NCBI GenBank assembly: GCA_015060105.1
Contig: SUZD01000013.1
Coordinates: 1 to 45,908, forward strand
DNA: 45,908 nucleotides
Reading direction: 5' to 3'
DNA from: Rikenellaceae bacterium
GTDB lineage: Bacteria; Bacteroidota; Bacteroidia; Bacteroidales; Rikenellaceae
The position numbers and the translations under genes are program-made. The notes beneath the pieces are model-generated. The model was not told the DNA's origin. It saw nothing but the letters and a program-made list of their open reading frames with translations, and made no database searches. Of the stretch, positions 6,549 through 14,149 are shown one piece after another (the stretch's first letter is position 1; each line of letters starts with the position of its first letter).

Positions 6549-8483
6549 TTACTCTCCAATCTCTTTGGCAACCTCGGCGAGTACCATGTTCTTGAACTCC
6601 TCGGCGGTCATCGAGCCTTTGTCGCCCTCGCCTTGAACGCGGCACGAAATGGTGCGACTATTCTCCTCTTTTTCGCCAACGATTACAAGGAACGGGATAC
6701 GCTTCAACTCGTTGTCACGAATCTTACGACCGATTTTCTCGTTGCGGTTGTCCACGCTTGCGCGTACATCGTTTTGATTCAAATATTGAGCCACCTCTTC
6801 GGCGTAGTCGTTGTACTTCTCGCTGATGGGCAGTACGACGGCTTGCTCGGGAGTGAGCCACAGCGGGAATTTACCGCCAGTGTGCTCCAACAATACCGCT
6901 ACGAAACGCTCCATTGAGCCGAAGGGTGCACGGTGAATCATAATAGGTCTGTGGGGCTTGTCATCAGCACCTGTGTAGGTCAAGTCGAAACGCTCGGGCA
7001 GGTTGTAATCTACCTGAATTGTTCCGAGTTGCCATTTACGGCCGATAGCGTCCTTAACCATAAAGTCGAGTTTCGGTCCATAGAACGCAGCCTCGCCATA
7101 CTCAACAACGGTTTTAAGACCTTTGACCTTGGCGGCCTCGATAATAGCACTCTCTGCCTTCTCCCAATTCTCGTCCGAACCGATGTACTTGCTGGTGTTG
7201 TTCGGGTCGCGCAACGAAACTTGTGCGGTGAACTCATCGAATTTGAGGGTCTTGAAGATGTAAAGAACGATGTCGATAACCTTCATAAACTCGTCCAACA
7301 GTTGGTCGGGACGAACGAACAAGTGTGCGTCATCTTGGGTAAATCCGCGTACACGGGTCAAACCGTGCAACTCACCACTCTGCTCGTAACGATATACGGT
7401 ACCGAACTCTGCAAAACGGAGTGGCAGGTCTTTGTACGAACGAGGTTTGGTGCGATAAATCTCGCAGTGGTGGGGGCAGTTCATCGGTTTGAGCAGATAC
7501 TCCTCGCCCTCGTAGGGTGTGTGAATAGGTTGGAACGAATCCTTACCATATTTTGCATAGTGTCCCGAAGTCACATAGAGGTCTTTGTTACCGATGTGCG
7601 GAGTGATAACTTGCTCGTATCCGTGTTTCTTTTGTACGGCACGCAAGAATTGCTCCAAGCGGTCACGCAAAGCGGTGCCTTTGGGCAACCACAAAGGAAG
7701 GCCTTGACCTACGCGTTGCGAGAAAGCGAACAACTCCAACTCTTTACCGAGTTTGCGGTGGTCACGTTTCTTCGCCTCTTCGAGAAGTGCAAGGTGCTCG
7801 TCAAGCATACTCTTCTTGGGGAACGAAACGCCATAAATACGGGTGAGCATCTTGTTGTGCTCGTCGCCACGCCAATAAGCTCCTGCAACCGAAGTCAGTT
7901 TAACGGCCTTGATAAGACCGGTGTTGGGCAAGTGCGGACCACGACACAAATCGGTAAATGCACCATTGGTATAGAACGTGATTGTACCGTCTTCGAGAGC
8001 GCTGATAAGCTCTGTTTTATATTGGTCGCCCTTCTCGGTGAAGGTTTTCATTGCTTCGTCTTTGCTGATTTCACGGCGAACCATAGGTTCTTTGTTGCGA
8101 GCAAGTTCAGCCATTTTAGCCTCGATAGCTTCAAGGTCGCTTTCGGTAATGGGGGTGGGCGAATCTACGTCGTAGTAAAAACCATTTTCGATAGCCGGTC
8201 CGATACCGAACTTAATGCCGGGATAGAGAGCCTCCAAAGCCTCGGCCAACAAGTGTGACGAGGTGTGCCAGAAAGTCATCTTGGCCTCGGGGTCTTCCCA
8301 TTTGTGAAGTTTAAGAGTGCAGTCCTCGTTAATCGGCGTGATGAGGTCGGTGACCTTGCCATTGACGGTTGCGGTCAGCACCTCTGCTGCGAGTCGGGGA
8401 CTGATACTCTCTGCAATTTGCATTGCAGTAGTTCCTTTTGCAAACTTACGAGCGCTGCCGTCAGGAAATGTTACGTTAATCAT
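6549..8483 (-). CDS. thrS: Threonyl-tRNA synthetase
   Basis: Charges tRNA-Thr with threonine in the cytoplasm. The 644-residue protein has the full class II layout: an N-terminal TGS domain (about 1-60), the editing domain with [10 protein letters not shown] near residue 75, the catalytic core with [10 protein letters not shown] (zinc and substrate binding), motif 2 around [13 protein letters not shown], motif 3 around [11 protein letters not shown], and a C-terminal anticodon-binding domain. It starts at ATG 8483. pdxA lies 76 bases upstream on the same strand and infC 38 bases downstream, giving the conserved thrS-infC order. I see no clear -7 box directly before thrS, so transcription from the pdxA promoter is likely. 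Confidence 0.97.
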   Translation of the reverse strand: MINVTFPDGSARKFAKGTTAMQIAESISPRLAAEVLTATVNGKVTDLITPINEDCTLKLHKWEDPEAKMTFWHTSSHLLAEALEALYPGIKFGIGPAIENGFYYDVDSPTPITESDLEAIEAKMAELARNKEPMVRREISKDEAMKTFTEKGDQYKTELISALEDGTITFYTNGAFTDLCRGPHLPNTGLIKAVKLTSVAGAYWRGDEHNKMLTRIYGVSFPKKSMLDEHLALLEEAKKRDHRKLGKELELFAFSQRVGQGLPLWLPKGTALRDRLEQFLRAVQKKHGYEQVITPHIGNKDLYVTSGHYAKYGKDSFQPIHTPYEGEEYLLKPMNCPHHCEIYRTKPRSYKDLPLRFAEFGTVYRYEQSGELHGLTRVRGFTQDDAHLFVRPDQLLDEFMKVIDIVLYIFKTLKFDEFTAQVSLRDPNNTSKYIGSDENWEKAESAIIEAAKVKGLKTVVEYGEAAFYGPKLDFMVKDAIGRKWQLGTIQVDYNLPERFDLTYTGADDKPHRPIMIHRAPFGSMERFVAVLLEHTGGKFPLWLTPEQAVVLPISEKYNDYAEEVAQYLNQNDVRASVDNRNEKIGRKIRDNELKRIPFLVIVGEKEENSRTISCRVQGEGDKGSMTAEEFKNMVLAEVAKEIGE

Positions 8484-8559
8484 TTTTGTTTGTTATTTGG
8501 TTAATATTATTTCGGTGCCGAAGTCCCTTGCTACGAAGAGGAATCTTTCGACAACCGTT

Positions 8560-9648
8560 TTAGTCGTTTTCTTCGGGTAATTTCAATTCGCTAATCGAGA
8601 TGTCGCGTCCTTTCTCGCGCTCATAGTGAGGTAGAGGATTGGCGGTCATCTCATCGTGACGCTCACGCGAGCGAATAATATCAATTGCCGCATAAATGGC
8701 GTTGCGTGTAGCACTTACATCGGCTATGCCTTTGCCTGCGATATCGTAGGCTGTTCCGTGGTCAGGGCTTGTGCGAACAATATCCAGACCGGCGGTATAG
8801 TTTACGCCATCGGGAGTTAGTGCCTTGAACGGAGTCAAACCCTGGTCATGATACATTGCCAAAAGTGCGTCATACTTGGCAAATGCACCCGAAAGGAATA
8901 GTCCGTCAGCAGCAAAGGGTCCAAAAGCGTAAACGCCCTCTTCGGCGGCTTGTTGAATGGCGGGAGTGATGATTTGAATCTCTTCGCTACCCAGTACACC
9001 ACCCTCGCCTGAGTGGGGATTGAGCGACATAACGGCAATGCGCGGTTGTACGATACCGAAATCACGAATAAGCGACGCCTTCAACTCTTTCAATTTGGAA
9101 ACGATACTTTCAATCGAAATGTTGTTTCGCACCTCCTCCAACGGAATGTGTGTTGTTTGAAGAGCAACGCGCATAGTGTCACTAATCATCATCATTGTCG
9201 GAGTACCCTCAAACTCGTCGCCAAAGTAGCCTGTGTGCCCTGCATAAGGGAAGTTGTCGCTTTTGGTGTTCTCCTTGCAGATTGGCATTGTGACAATTCC
9301 ATCAATCTCTCCACGCTTGGCATCAGCGACAGCCATACGCAGAGCCTCAATAGCCGCTTTGCCCGACTCGGTCGAACCTTTACCTGCGGTGACGGCCGCA
9401 CTTGTCGGTGTGCAAACGAGGTTGATTTGTTTGTCTTGTGCTTTGTCGGCACTCGCTATTTTGTGGATAGCGATACTCTCGCCCTCCTCAATTCCTTTCT
9501 TGTAATACTCAACAGCCGCCTCCGATGCATATAGTACGGGGGTGAACAATTCGAGCATTCTGGGGTCGGCAAGCGCACCGAGAGCGCACTCCAAACCAAT
9601 TCCGCTTGTGTCACCTTGTGTTATGCCGATTTTTATTTTGCTATACAT
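8560..9648 (-). CDS. pdxA: 4-hydroxythreonine-4-phosphate dehydrogenase
   Basis: An NAD-dependent enzyme of the DXP-dependent vitamin B6 pathway that oxidises 4-phosphohydroxy-L-threonine. The 362 residues show the PdxA features GITQGDTSGIGLE at the N-terminus, PICKENTKSDNFPYAGHTGY in the middle, LNPHSGEGG and MYHDQGLTPFKAL with metal-binding histidines. The start is placed at ATG 9648 (MYSKIKIG); a possible start ten codons upstream would lie inside the -7 box at 9676-9683. The gene leads a minus-strand series that continues with thrS and infC. Confidence 0.93.
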   Translation of the reverse strand: MYSKIKIGITQGDTSGIGLECALGALADPRMLELFTPVLYASEAAVEYYKKGIEEGESIAIHKIASADKAQDKQINLVCTPTSAAVTAGKGSTESGKAAIEALRMAVADAKRGEIDGIVTMPICKENTKSDNFPYAGHTGYFGDEFEGTPTMMMISDTMRVALQTTHIPLEEVRNNISIESIVSKLKELKASLIRDFGIVQPRIAVMSLNPHSGEGGVLGSEEIQIITPAIQQAAEEGVYAFGPFAADGLFLSGAFAKYDALLAMYHDQGLTPFKALTPDGVNYTAGLDIVRTSPDHGTAYDIAGKGIADVSATRNAIYAAIDIIRSRERHDEMTANPLPHYEREKGRDISISELKLPEEND

Positions 9649-9675
9649 GGTATGCTTATCATTAGTATCAAACCC

Positions 9676-9683
9676 CAAAGATA
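9676..9683 (-). promoter_or_regulatory. -7 box of pdxA
   Basis: On the minus strand this reads TATCTTTG, a perfect -7 box. The ATG is 27 bases downstream, and the position of the box decides the start choice for pdxA. Confidence 0.55.
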
Positions 9684-9722
9684 TGTATAATTTTTGGTTT
9701 TATGTTGTATTTTACCAAAAAA

Positions 9723-9752
9723 AAACGGCCAAACCGAGTGAGTTTGACCGTT
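9723..9752 (-). terminator. Terminator after the TIM-barrel gene
   Basis: AAACGGCCAAAC pairs with GTTTGACCGTTT (one internal mismatch) around a 6-base loop. On the minus strand it runs into a long U tract (complement of the A run at about 9717-9725). Confidence 0.7.
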
Positions 9753-9776
9753 TCTGATTTGTTATGAGGGTTGATG

Positions 9777-10670
9777 TTACTCTCCGTAGTTTTGATTGAT
9801 TAACTCTTCGAGGTATTTTTTTGTGTCGAGTATGTATTGGTTGTTGTTGCCTCCCAACTCGCACTCGATGGTTATAGGGCCTGTAAAACCAATCTCTTTG
9901 AGGGCTTTAATCAACTCGGGGAAATTGACATCTCCCTCGGGTATTTTTGTTTCGCGGCCCAAGTAGTACGGATTTGTCGGATACTTGCCATCTTTGGCAT
10001 GCAAGTCTTTGAGTAGCGGGCCGAATTGACGAACCGCATCAACGGGGTTGCCCTTGCCGTAAAGTATCATATTTGCCACATCGCAATTAACGAAGATATT
10101 GCCAGTACCAATGTCGTGAATGGCGCGAATGAGTGTTGTGGCGGTCTCTTGTCCAGTCTCGCAATAGACCATCACACCTCGCTCTTTGGCGTAGCCGCAA
10201 AGCTCGCGCATACACTCAATAAAATCGGCATATAACTCGCTTGTAGGCTCTTCGGGAATGAATCCGAAATGTGAGTGCATGGCGGGTATGTCGGCCATGG
10301 CGCAGAAGTCAATGGCTCGCTTGTAGGTGTCCAGATATTTGATGCGGTTGATGGGCGGCACAAGTCCGATTGTTGCAGGGCCCTCCATAAAGTTCCAACG
10401 ACCACCCGGAGTGCAGTACATCATTGTACTGATTTGAATGTTGTACTTCTTGGATAACTCTTTGAGTGTGTTTGCCATATCCTCGCCCCAATGCGTTCCT
10501 CCGTAGCCGATTTGACAACTCGTAAATCCCGACTCTTGAAGTCGCTTAAAACTCGCTTCGGGGTCTTTGCCCACGCCACTCAAAAGGCCAACAGTCGGTT
10601 TCTGTGCCGATGCGCTTGCAATGGTAAGTGTGGCTGCGATACACGCAATAATATTGAATATTTTTCTCAT
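9777..10670 (-). CDS. Exported sugar phosphate isomerase/epimerase-like TIM-barrel protein
   Basis: 297 residues of the xylose-isomerase-like (AP endonuclease 2) TIM-barrel superfamily, preceded by a signal peptide (about residues 1-22, MRKIFNIIACIAATLTIASA) that should send it to the periplasm. Candidate metal ligands lie in HSHFGF, VYCETGQ, NCDVANM, LHAKDGK and TIECELGG, in the order usual for this fold. Many exported Bacteroidetes members act on sugars or inositol-like compounds released by polysaccharide breakdown; the actual substrate is unknown. It lies 12 bases after the Gfo/Idh/MocA oxidoreductase gene, so the two are very likely one operon and may act in sequence on one substrate. 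The terminator at 9723-9752 closes the unit. Confidence 0.85.
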   Translation of the reverse strand: MRKIFNIIACIAATLTIASASAQKPTVGLLSGVGKDPEASFKRLQESGFTSCQIGYGGTHWGEDMANTLKELSKKYNIQISTMMYCTPGGRWNFMEGPATIGLVPPINRIKYLDTYKRAIDFCAMADIPAMHSHFGFIPEEPTSELYADFIECMRELCGYAKERGVMVYCETGQETATTLIRAIHDIGTGNIFVNCDVANMILYGKGNPVDAVRQFGPLLKDLHAKDGKYPTNPYYLGRETKIPEGDVNFPELIKALKEIGFTGPITIECELGGNNNQYILDTKKYLEELINQNYGE

Positions 10671-10682
10671 AGTTACAGATGT

Positions 10683-11894
10683 TTAGAATTTGCTTAAATC
10701 GGGTTGGTCGCCGTAGCGTTGGTTTTCGGCAATCATCTCCTCCCAGGTGAGTTTGCTGTTTTTGATAGCCGCCTCACGACCGAGCATTGCGGTAAGGGTC
10801 GAGTTGCAGGCGTCCTCAATCTCGTTTACATAGTTGCCGCTTGTGATGCTGTTAATGAAATTGACGGTTTTGTTTTTGCTTGCATCCGATAGCGCGTTGT
10901 TATTGTTGGAGTTCCACTTGTTCGGGCCTGTGATGAAAACTCCGCCCGTGTAGTGCGCCTCTGCCATACCTTTTGTGCCGAAGAAGCGTGCGCAAACATC
11001 GCCAAACTCGTTGCCGATTTGTAACGATTGAATCGAAACATTTACTCCATTAGGATAACCGTAAACGCAGTGATAGTTGCTCAAAGTGTCGCCAAATTTA
11101 TAGCGTTTGCCTTTGGTGTTGCCGAGTCCGATAGCGTATTCGGGTGTGGCTTTGAGTACGGTGTTGCAGATGTCGAGAATGTGAATACCTTGGTCGTTGA
11201 GGATACCGCCCGACATTGCCAGGTATTGGAAGTGGTGTCGGATACGGAACTCGTCATCCTCTACGGTGGGTTTGCTGCCTGCGCCACCATTACCATTATA
11301 GTATAGTTGTGCGGTTACAATCTCGCCAATGTCGCCATTGTGGATACGGCGAATCATCTCGTCGTATGCCGATGCGTGACGTACCTGGAAACCCATCACG
11401 AGCGATAATCCTTTGGCTTTGCGGGCGCACTCTTTCATCTTTAATGTGCCGTAAACGTCTGGTGCCGAGGGCTTTTCGCAATAGACGTGCTTGTGTGCTT
11501 TGACTGCTGCCTCGAATATCTCGGGGTGGGCGTATGCGGGTGTCGAAATGATAACCAAATCGACATTTTTGTCTTTCAGCAGTTGCTTGTAGGCATTGCC
11601 ACCGACATATATGTTTTCGGGAGCAATCTCGCCCAAGCCTTTGGCTTTGTTTAGGCTGTTGAGGTGGGGTAGAACGCTGTCGATGCGGTCGCGGAAAAGG
11701 TCTGCAAGGGCGTATATCTCTACATTGTTGTGTCGGCTCATCGAGGTAATTACACCTGTTCCTCGTGCGCCTGTACCGATAAAACCTACGCGCAAAGGTC
11801 TATTCTTTTTCTCTTCGGATATTGCTTCCAGCGGATTGAGCACCGAGAAGGCGGTCGTTGCAGCGAATGCTTTAAGAAATTCTCGTCTGTCCAT
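10683..11894 (-). CDS. Exported Gfo/Idh/MocA-family oxidoreductase (Tat signal)
   Basis: 403 residues. The N-terminal Rossmann fold shows the dinucleotide-binding motif GFIGTGARGTG and the family's CEKP motif (YCEKPSAPDVY). The ATG at 11894 gives MDRREFLKAFAATTAF, a twin-arginine signal, so the protein is probably exported with its NAD(P) cofactor bound. Exported members in Bacteroidetes include sugar oxidoreductases and glycosidase-like enzymes; the substrate here is unknown. A -7 box at 11931-11938 supports this start over the longer frame. It is the first gene of a two-gene operon with the TIM-barrel protein. Confidence 0.88.
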   Translation of the reverse strand: MDRREFLKAFAATTAFSVLNPLEAISEEKKNRPLRVGFIGTGARGTGVITSMSRHNNVEIYALADLFRDRIDSVLPHLNSLNKAKGLGEIAPENIYVGGNAYKQLLKDKNVDLVIISTPAYAHPEIFEAAVKAHKHVYCEKPSAPDVYGTLKMKECARKAKGLSLVMGFQVRHASAYDEMIRRIHNGDIGEIVTAQLYYNGNGGAGSKPTVEDDEFRIRHHFQYLAMSGGILNDQGIHILDICNTVLKATPEYAIGLGNTKGKRYKFGDTLSNYHCVYGYPNGVNVSIQSLQIGNEFGDVCARFFGTKGMAEAHYTGGVFITGPNKWNSNNNNALSDASKNKTVNFINSITSGNYVNEIEDACNSTLTAMLGREAAIKNSKLTWEEMIAENQRYGDQPDLSKF

Positions 11895-11930
11895 ATCTCT
11901 ATTGTTTGTTGGTTTTAGGTTTTGCTCCTC

Positions 11931-11938
11931 CAAAATTA
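11931..11938 (-). promoter_or_regulatory. -7 box of the Gfo/Idh/MocA operon
   Basis: On the minus strand this reads TAATTTTG, a perfect match to TAnnTTTG, 36 bases before the ATG at 11894. Confidence 0.55.
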
Positions 11939-11944
11939 AGCATA

Positions 11945-11979
11945 AAAATCGGCTTGCCAAAATTTAGCAAACCGATTTT
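11945..11979 (-). terminator. Terminator after the TrmH-type gene
   Basis: AAAATCGG (11945-11952) pairs with CCGATTTT (11972-11979), with an inner TTGC/GCAA stem. U residues follow on the minus strand. Confidence 0.65.
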
Positions 11980-12007
11980 ATTGTCGAGGGTATTTTTTGT
12001 TTAAGGG

Positions 12008-12736
12008 TTATTTCGCCCTACGAAATTCGGCACAGATAATCGCGGTTGCGATAGCCACATTCAGCGACTCGGAGTTGTGATTGTCTGCGGGGTAGGGCGG
12101 AATGTAGAGTTTGTTGGTGACTTGTTGTCCAACTTCGGCCGATACGCCTCGACCCTCGCTGCCCATAACTATAATGCCGCTGTTCTCGACCTTTGCCGAG
12201 TAGAGATTTTCGCCTTCGAGGAATGTTCCGTAGATTGGTGTTTCGGCGGGTAGTTTTTTGAAGTAATCTGCCAAATTGGTGTAGTGAACGCGCACTCGAA
12301 GTATTGCTCCCATCGTGGCTTGAACGACCTTCGGATTGAAGCAGTCTGCCGAGTCAGCCGAACATACTATGTCGCTGATTCCGAACCAGTCAGCCAAGCG
12401 AATAATGGTGCCGACATTGCCCGGATTTTGTACCCCGTCAAGAGCCAAAACGAGATTGTTTTGTGGATTTGCCTCTCCGATATTATATAGTGGCTTTTCG
12501 ACTACGGCAAAGGTGTCGGTCGGGGTTTTGAGCTGGCTGATGCGCTCCATCTCCTTGGCTGAAATTACTTCGGCACCGGGAAAGTTGGAGGTTGTTAGCA
12601 GACGCACTACACGCAATGGCGAAGCGACTATTTCGCCAACAAGTTTGGCACCCTCGGCAACGAATAACCCGTGAGTGTCGCGCTCGCGCTTGTCGCCCAA
12701 TGAGCGATAGAGTTGTATTTCGGCTTTTGTTAACAT
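12008..12736 (-). CDS. TrmH/SpoU-family RNA 2'-O-methyltransferase
   Basis: 242 residues with the SPOUT knot signature: LALDGVQNPGNVGTIIRLA (motif 1), VMGSEGRGVS (motif 2) and LYIPPYPADNHNSESLNVA (motif 3, SAM-binding knot). The N-terminal part is a small substrate-binding domain. It should methylate a ribose 2'-OH in rRNA or tRNA; the target position cannot be told from sequence. A perfect -7 box (12744-12751) ends 7 bases before the ATG at 12736, so the message has almost no leader. The first ten codons and the promoter occur again, diverged, at 13935-14011, where they lead into a different gene. Confidence 0.9.
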   Translation of the reverse strand: MLTKAEIQLYRSLGDKRERDTHGLFVAEGAKLVGEIVASPLRVVRLLTTSNFPGAEVISAKEMERISQLKTPTDTFAVVEKPLYNIGEANPQNNLVLALDGVQNPGNVGTIIRLADWFGISDIVCSADSADCFNPKVVQATMGAILRVRVHYTNLADYFKKLPAETPIYGTFLEGENLYSAKVENSGIIVMGSEGRGVSAEVGQQVTNKLYIPPYPADNHNSESLNVAIATAIICAEFRRAK

Positions 12737-12777
12737 ACAGATGCAAAGATACTCCTTTTTTACTAAAAAAACAATCG
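12697..12777 (-). repeat. Repeat copy A: trmH promoter and start region
   Basis: About 80 bases covering the first trmH codons, the -7 box and upstream A/T-rich DNA. It aligns with copy B at 13935-14011, same orientation, with roughly four of five bases identical, including TATCTTTGCA and the codons for MLTKAEIQLY. Confidence 0.75.
12744..12751 (-). promoter_or_regulatory. -7 box of the TrmH-type gene
   Basis: On the minus strand this reads TATCTTTG, then CATCTGT and the ATG, leaving room for at most a few untranslated bases. Confidence 0.55.
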
Positions 12778-12792
12778 TTATTCGTAGAGCGG

Positions 12793-13107
12793 CTAATAGC
12801 CGAAGTTTAGTTCCATAAATAGGGCGATATCATCGAAAGATAGTTTGCCTTTGAACTCTACGACGAATGCCGGCTCAAAAAAGAGTATCACTATATCGAA
12901 TAAACAGTATCTGGTCCTGAAGAGGCTTTCGGCCTTTGGCGTAGTATATGATTATGTTGTAATTGCTCCCTCCGTGGACTATTTTGCGCATTGGGACTTG
13001 GATGTCGCTGTTGCCATTTAGGATAAGTTCCTGAATCTGTTTGTCCATCTCCTTGATGCGCCAGATTAGCAGGTCGTAACTATTTCCCGTGTAGGTCTTG
13101 TTGCGAT
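12793..13107 (-). pseudogene. Remnant of an unrecognised gene, frameshifted at a T6 run
   Basis: Between the beta-barrel gene and trmH no intact gene fits, but a minus-strand frame from about 13107 reads HRNKTYTGNSYDLLIWRIKE...ILFIRYSDTLF and stops at TGA 12875-12877. The next frame continues as FEPAFVVEFKGKLSFDDIA...NFGY to a TAG at 12793-12795. One extra T in the T6 run (complement of 12877-12882) would join them into one sensible protein of about 105 residues. No start codon is available upstream without entering the beta-barrel gene, so the N-terminus is also missing. The protein family is not recognised. A sequencing error in the homopolymer could explain the shift, but not the lost start. 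Confidence 0.5.
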
Positions 13108-13113
13108 GTGTGG

Positions 13114-13890
13114 CTAAAGACCTATGCCGAAACCCAAAGTTACCAAATTGGTTTGTGGGCCTCTGTTTTTGGTGAAAAGATGTGTTAGTGAGTAGTTGCC
13201 AAATATGTATATTCGTTTGTAGCCAAAGCGAGCAGTAACACCCGCTTGTGGCAGAGCGACATACATATTGCGGTGTACCTCTTTTTTACCTTTCCCATAC
13301 TTAACTTTGGAGCGTGAATCGAGGGTTAAATCGCCGTACACTCCGACTGAACCAAAGAAACTTTTATGGCGTCCGAACTCCAATAGAATAGGAACGCGCA
13401 GGGAGAAGGTGCTGATTTTACTTTTTATCCATTTGGCACTTTCGATTGGTGTTGCGGTTAGTGTGCCCCCTTCTCTTTTGACCTTTGTTGGGTCGTTGAA
13501 TATGTAGTTGTTCCACGATATGCCGAATGCGGTCGAAAGGCCCACGTTGCCACTTCTTGAAAGGCGTGTGCCTGCACTCAAAAGGTTGAATGTAACTTGT
13601 GTTGATTTGCCTTGCCACAAATCAAACCATGGGGTAGTGTCGCTTGGATATGCTTTGTAAGAGGTTTGTGTGGGAGTGTTAAAACCCAATTCAAATAGTC
13701 CGATGTGTGGGCGGTATTTAGAGTTGCGTGTGGAGGTTTCTACAAAAGTTCTGTGTGGAGTTTGGATAAAGGTCAAATCAACACCTGCTACGTTGAGTGT
13801 AAAACCGTGTTCTGCCTCAATAAAGGCGCTTTGTGCCGAAATGGATAATGTTGCTAATGCGAATATCGCTGTAAGTATAAGCTTTTTCAT
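13114..13890 (-). CDS. Outer-membrane beta-barrel protein (porin-like, unknown function)
   Basis: 258 residues with a clear signal peptide (MKKLILTAIFALATLSISAQ) and then alternating hydrophobic/polar strands rich in aromatic residues and glycine, ending in a strand with a hydrophobic terminus (LVTLGFGIGL). This is the pattern of the small outer-membrane beta-barrel proteins common in Bacteroidetes. The ligand or role is unknown. Its ATG at 13890 overlaps by ATGA the stop of a 28-codon ORF that begins with a copy of the trmH start region, so translation may be coupled and the promoter borrowed. The region downstream holds a gene remnant, so this segment may have been inserted. Confidence 0.75.
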   Translation of the reverse strand: MKKLILTAIFALATLSISAQSAFIEAEHGFTLNVAGVDLTFIQTPHRTFVETSTRNSKYRPHIGLFELGFNTPTQTSYKAYPSDTTPWFDLWQGKSTQVTFNLLSAGTRLSRSGNVGLSTAFGISWNNYIFNDPTKVKREGGTLTATPIESAKWIKSKISTFSLRVPILLEFGRHKSFFGSVGVYGDLTLDSRSKVKYGKGKKEVHRNMYVALPQAGVTARFGYKRIYIFGNYSLTHLFTKNRGPQTNLVTLGFGIGL

Positions 13891-13973
13891 AATGAAAACT
13901 TATTTTTGACAATTTGCTTCGTGAAGAGTTTGTGCCAATAGAGATAGAGTTGTATCTCGGCTTTTGTCAGCAT
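13887..13973 (-). CDS. Short leader-like ORF made from a duplicated trmH start
   Basis: A 28-codon frame starting MLTKAEIQLY (identical to the first ten residues of the TrmH-type protein), then a shifted, unrelated tail ending FSL. Its TGA overlaps the ATG of the beta-barrel gene as ATGA. The -7 box at 13980-13987 is 6 bases before its ATG. It is probably not a functional protein; it may serve as a translated leader that delivers ribosomes to the next gene. Coding potential is uncertain. Confidence 0.4.
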   Translation of the reverse strand: MLTKAEIQLYLYWHKLFTKQIVKNKFSL

Positions 13974-14011
13974 ACTTTGCAAAGATACTTCTTTTTTGCG
14001 AAAAACAATCG
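13935..14011 (-). repeat. Repeat copy B: diverged copy of the trmH start and promoter
   Basis: Same orientation as copy A (12697-12777) and about 1.2 kb upstream of it. It keeps the -7 box TATCTTTG (13980-13987) and the first ten codons with synonymous changes (TTA to CTG, GAA to GAG), then loses the frame. The degree of divergence suggests an old duplication. Confidence 0.75.
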
Positions 14012-14099
14012 TGCTCTTCGGCTAAATATAGTGGCGTAGGAACTTTTTATCTATGATAAATAATGTGGCGGAATGTTTCGTATTCTCGCTAAAAAGTGT

Positions 14100-14120
14100 T
14101 AATTTCGCGAGTCGAAATTA
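14100..14120. promoter_or_regulatory. Perfect palindrome over the presumed efflux promoter (candidate operator)
   Basis: TAATTTCG (14100-14107) and CGAAATTA (14113-14120) form a perfect 8-base inverted repeat with a 5-base spacer, 30 bases before the efflux operon ATG. The left arm also resembles a -7 box with one mismatch (TAATTTCG against TAnnTTTG), with TTTC about 20 bases upstream. A repressor dimer bound here would block transcription. No regulator gene lies next to the operon. Confidence 0.5.
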
Positions 14121-14149
14121 GTCAAAATCGAGAAAATAATAATATAACT

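Noticed and set aside
6933-8258. A 441-codon frame antisense to thrS
   Set aside because: Shadow of thrS; no own start context or domain.
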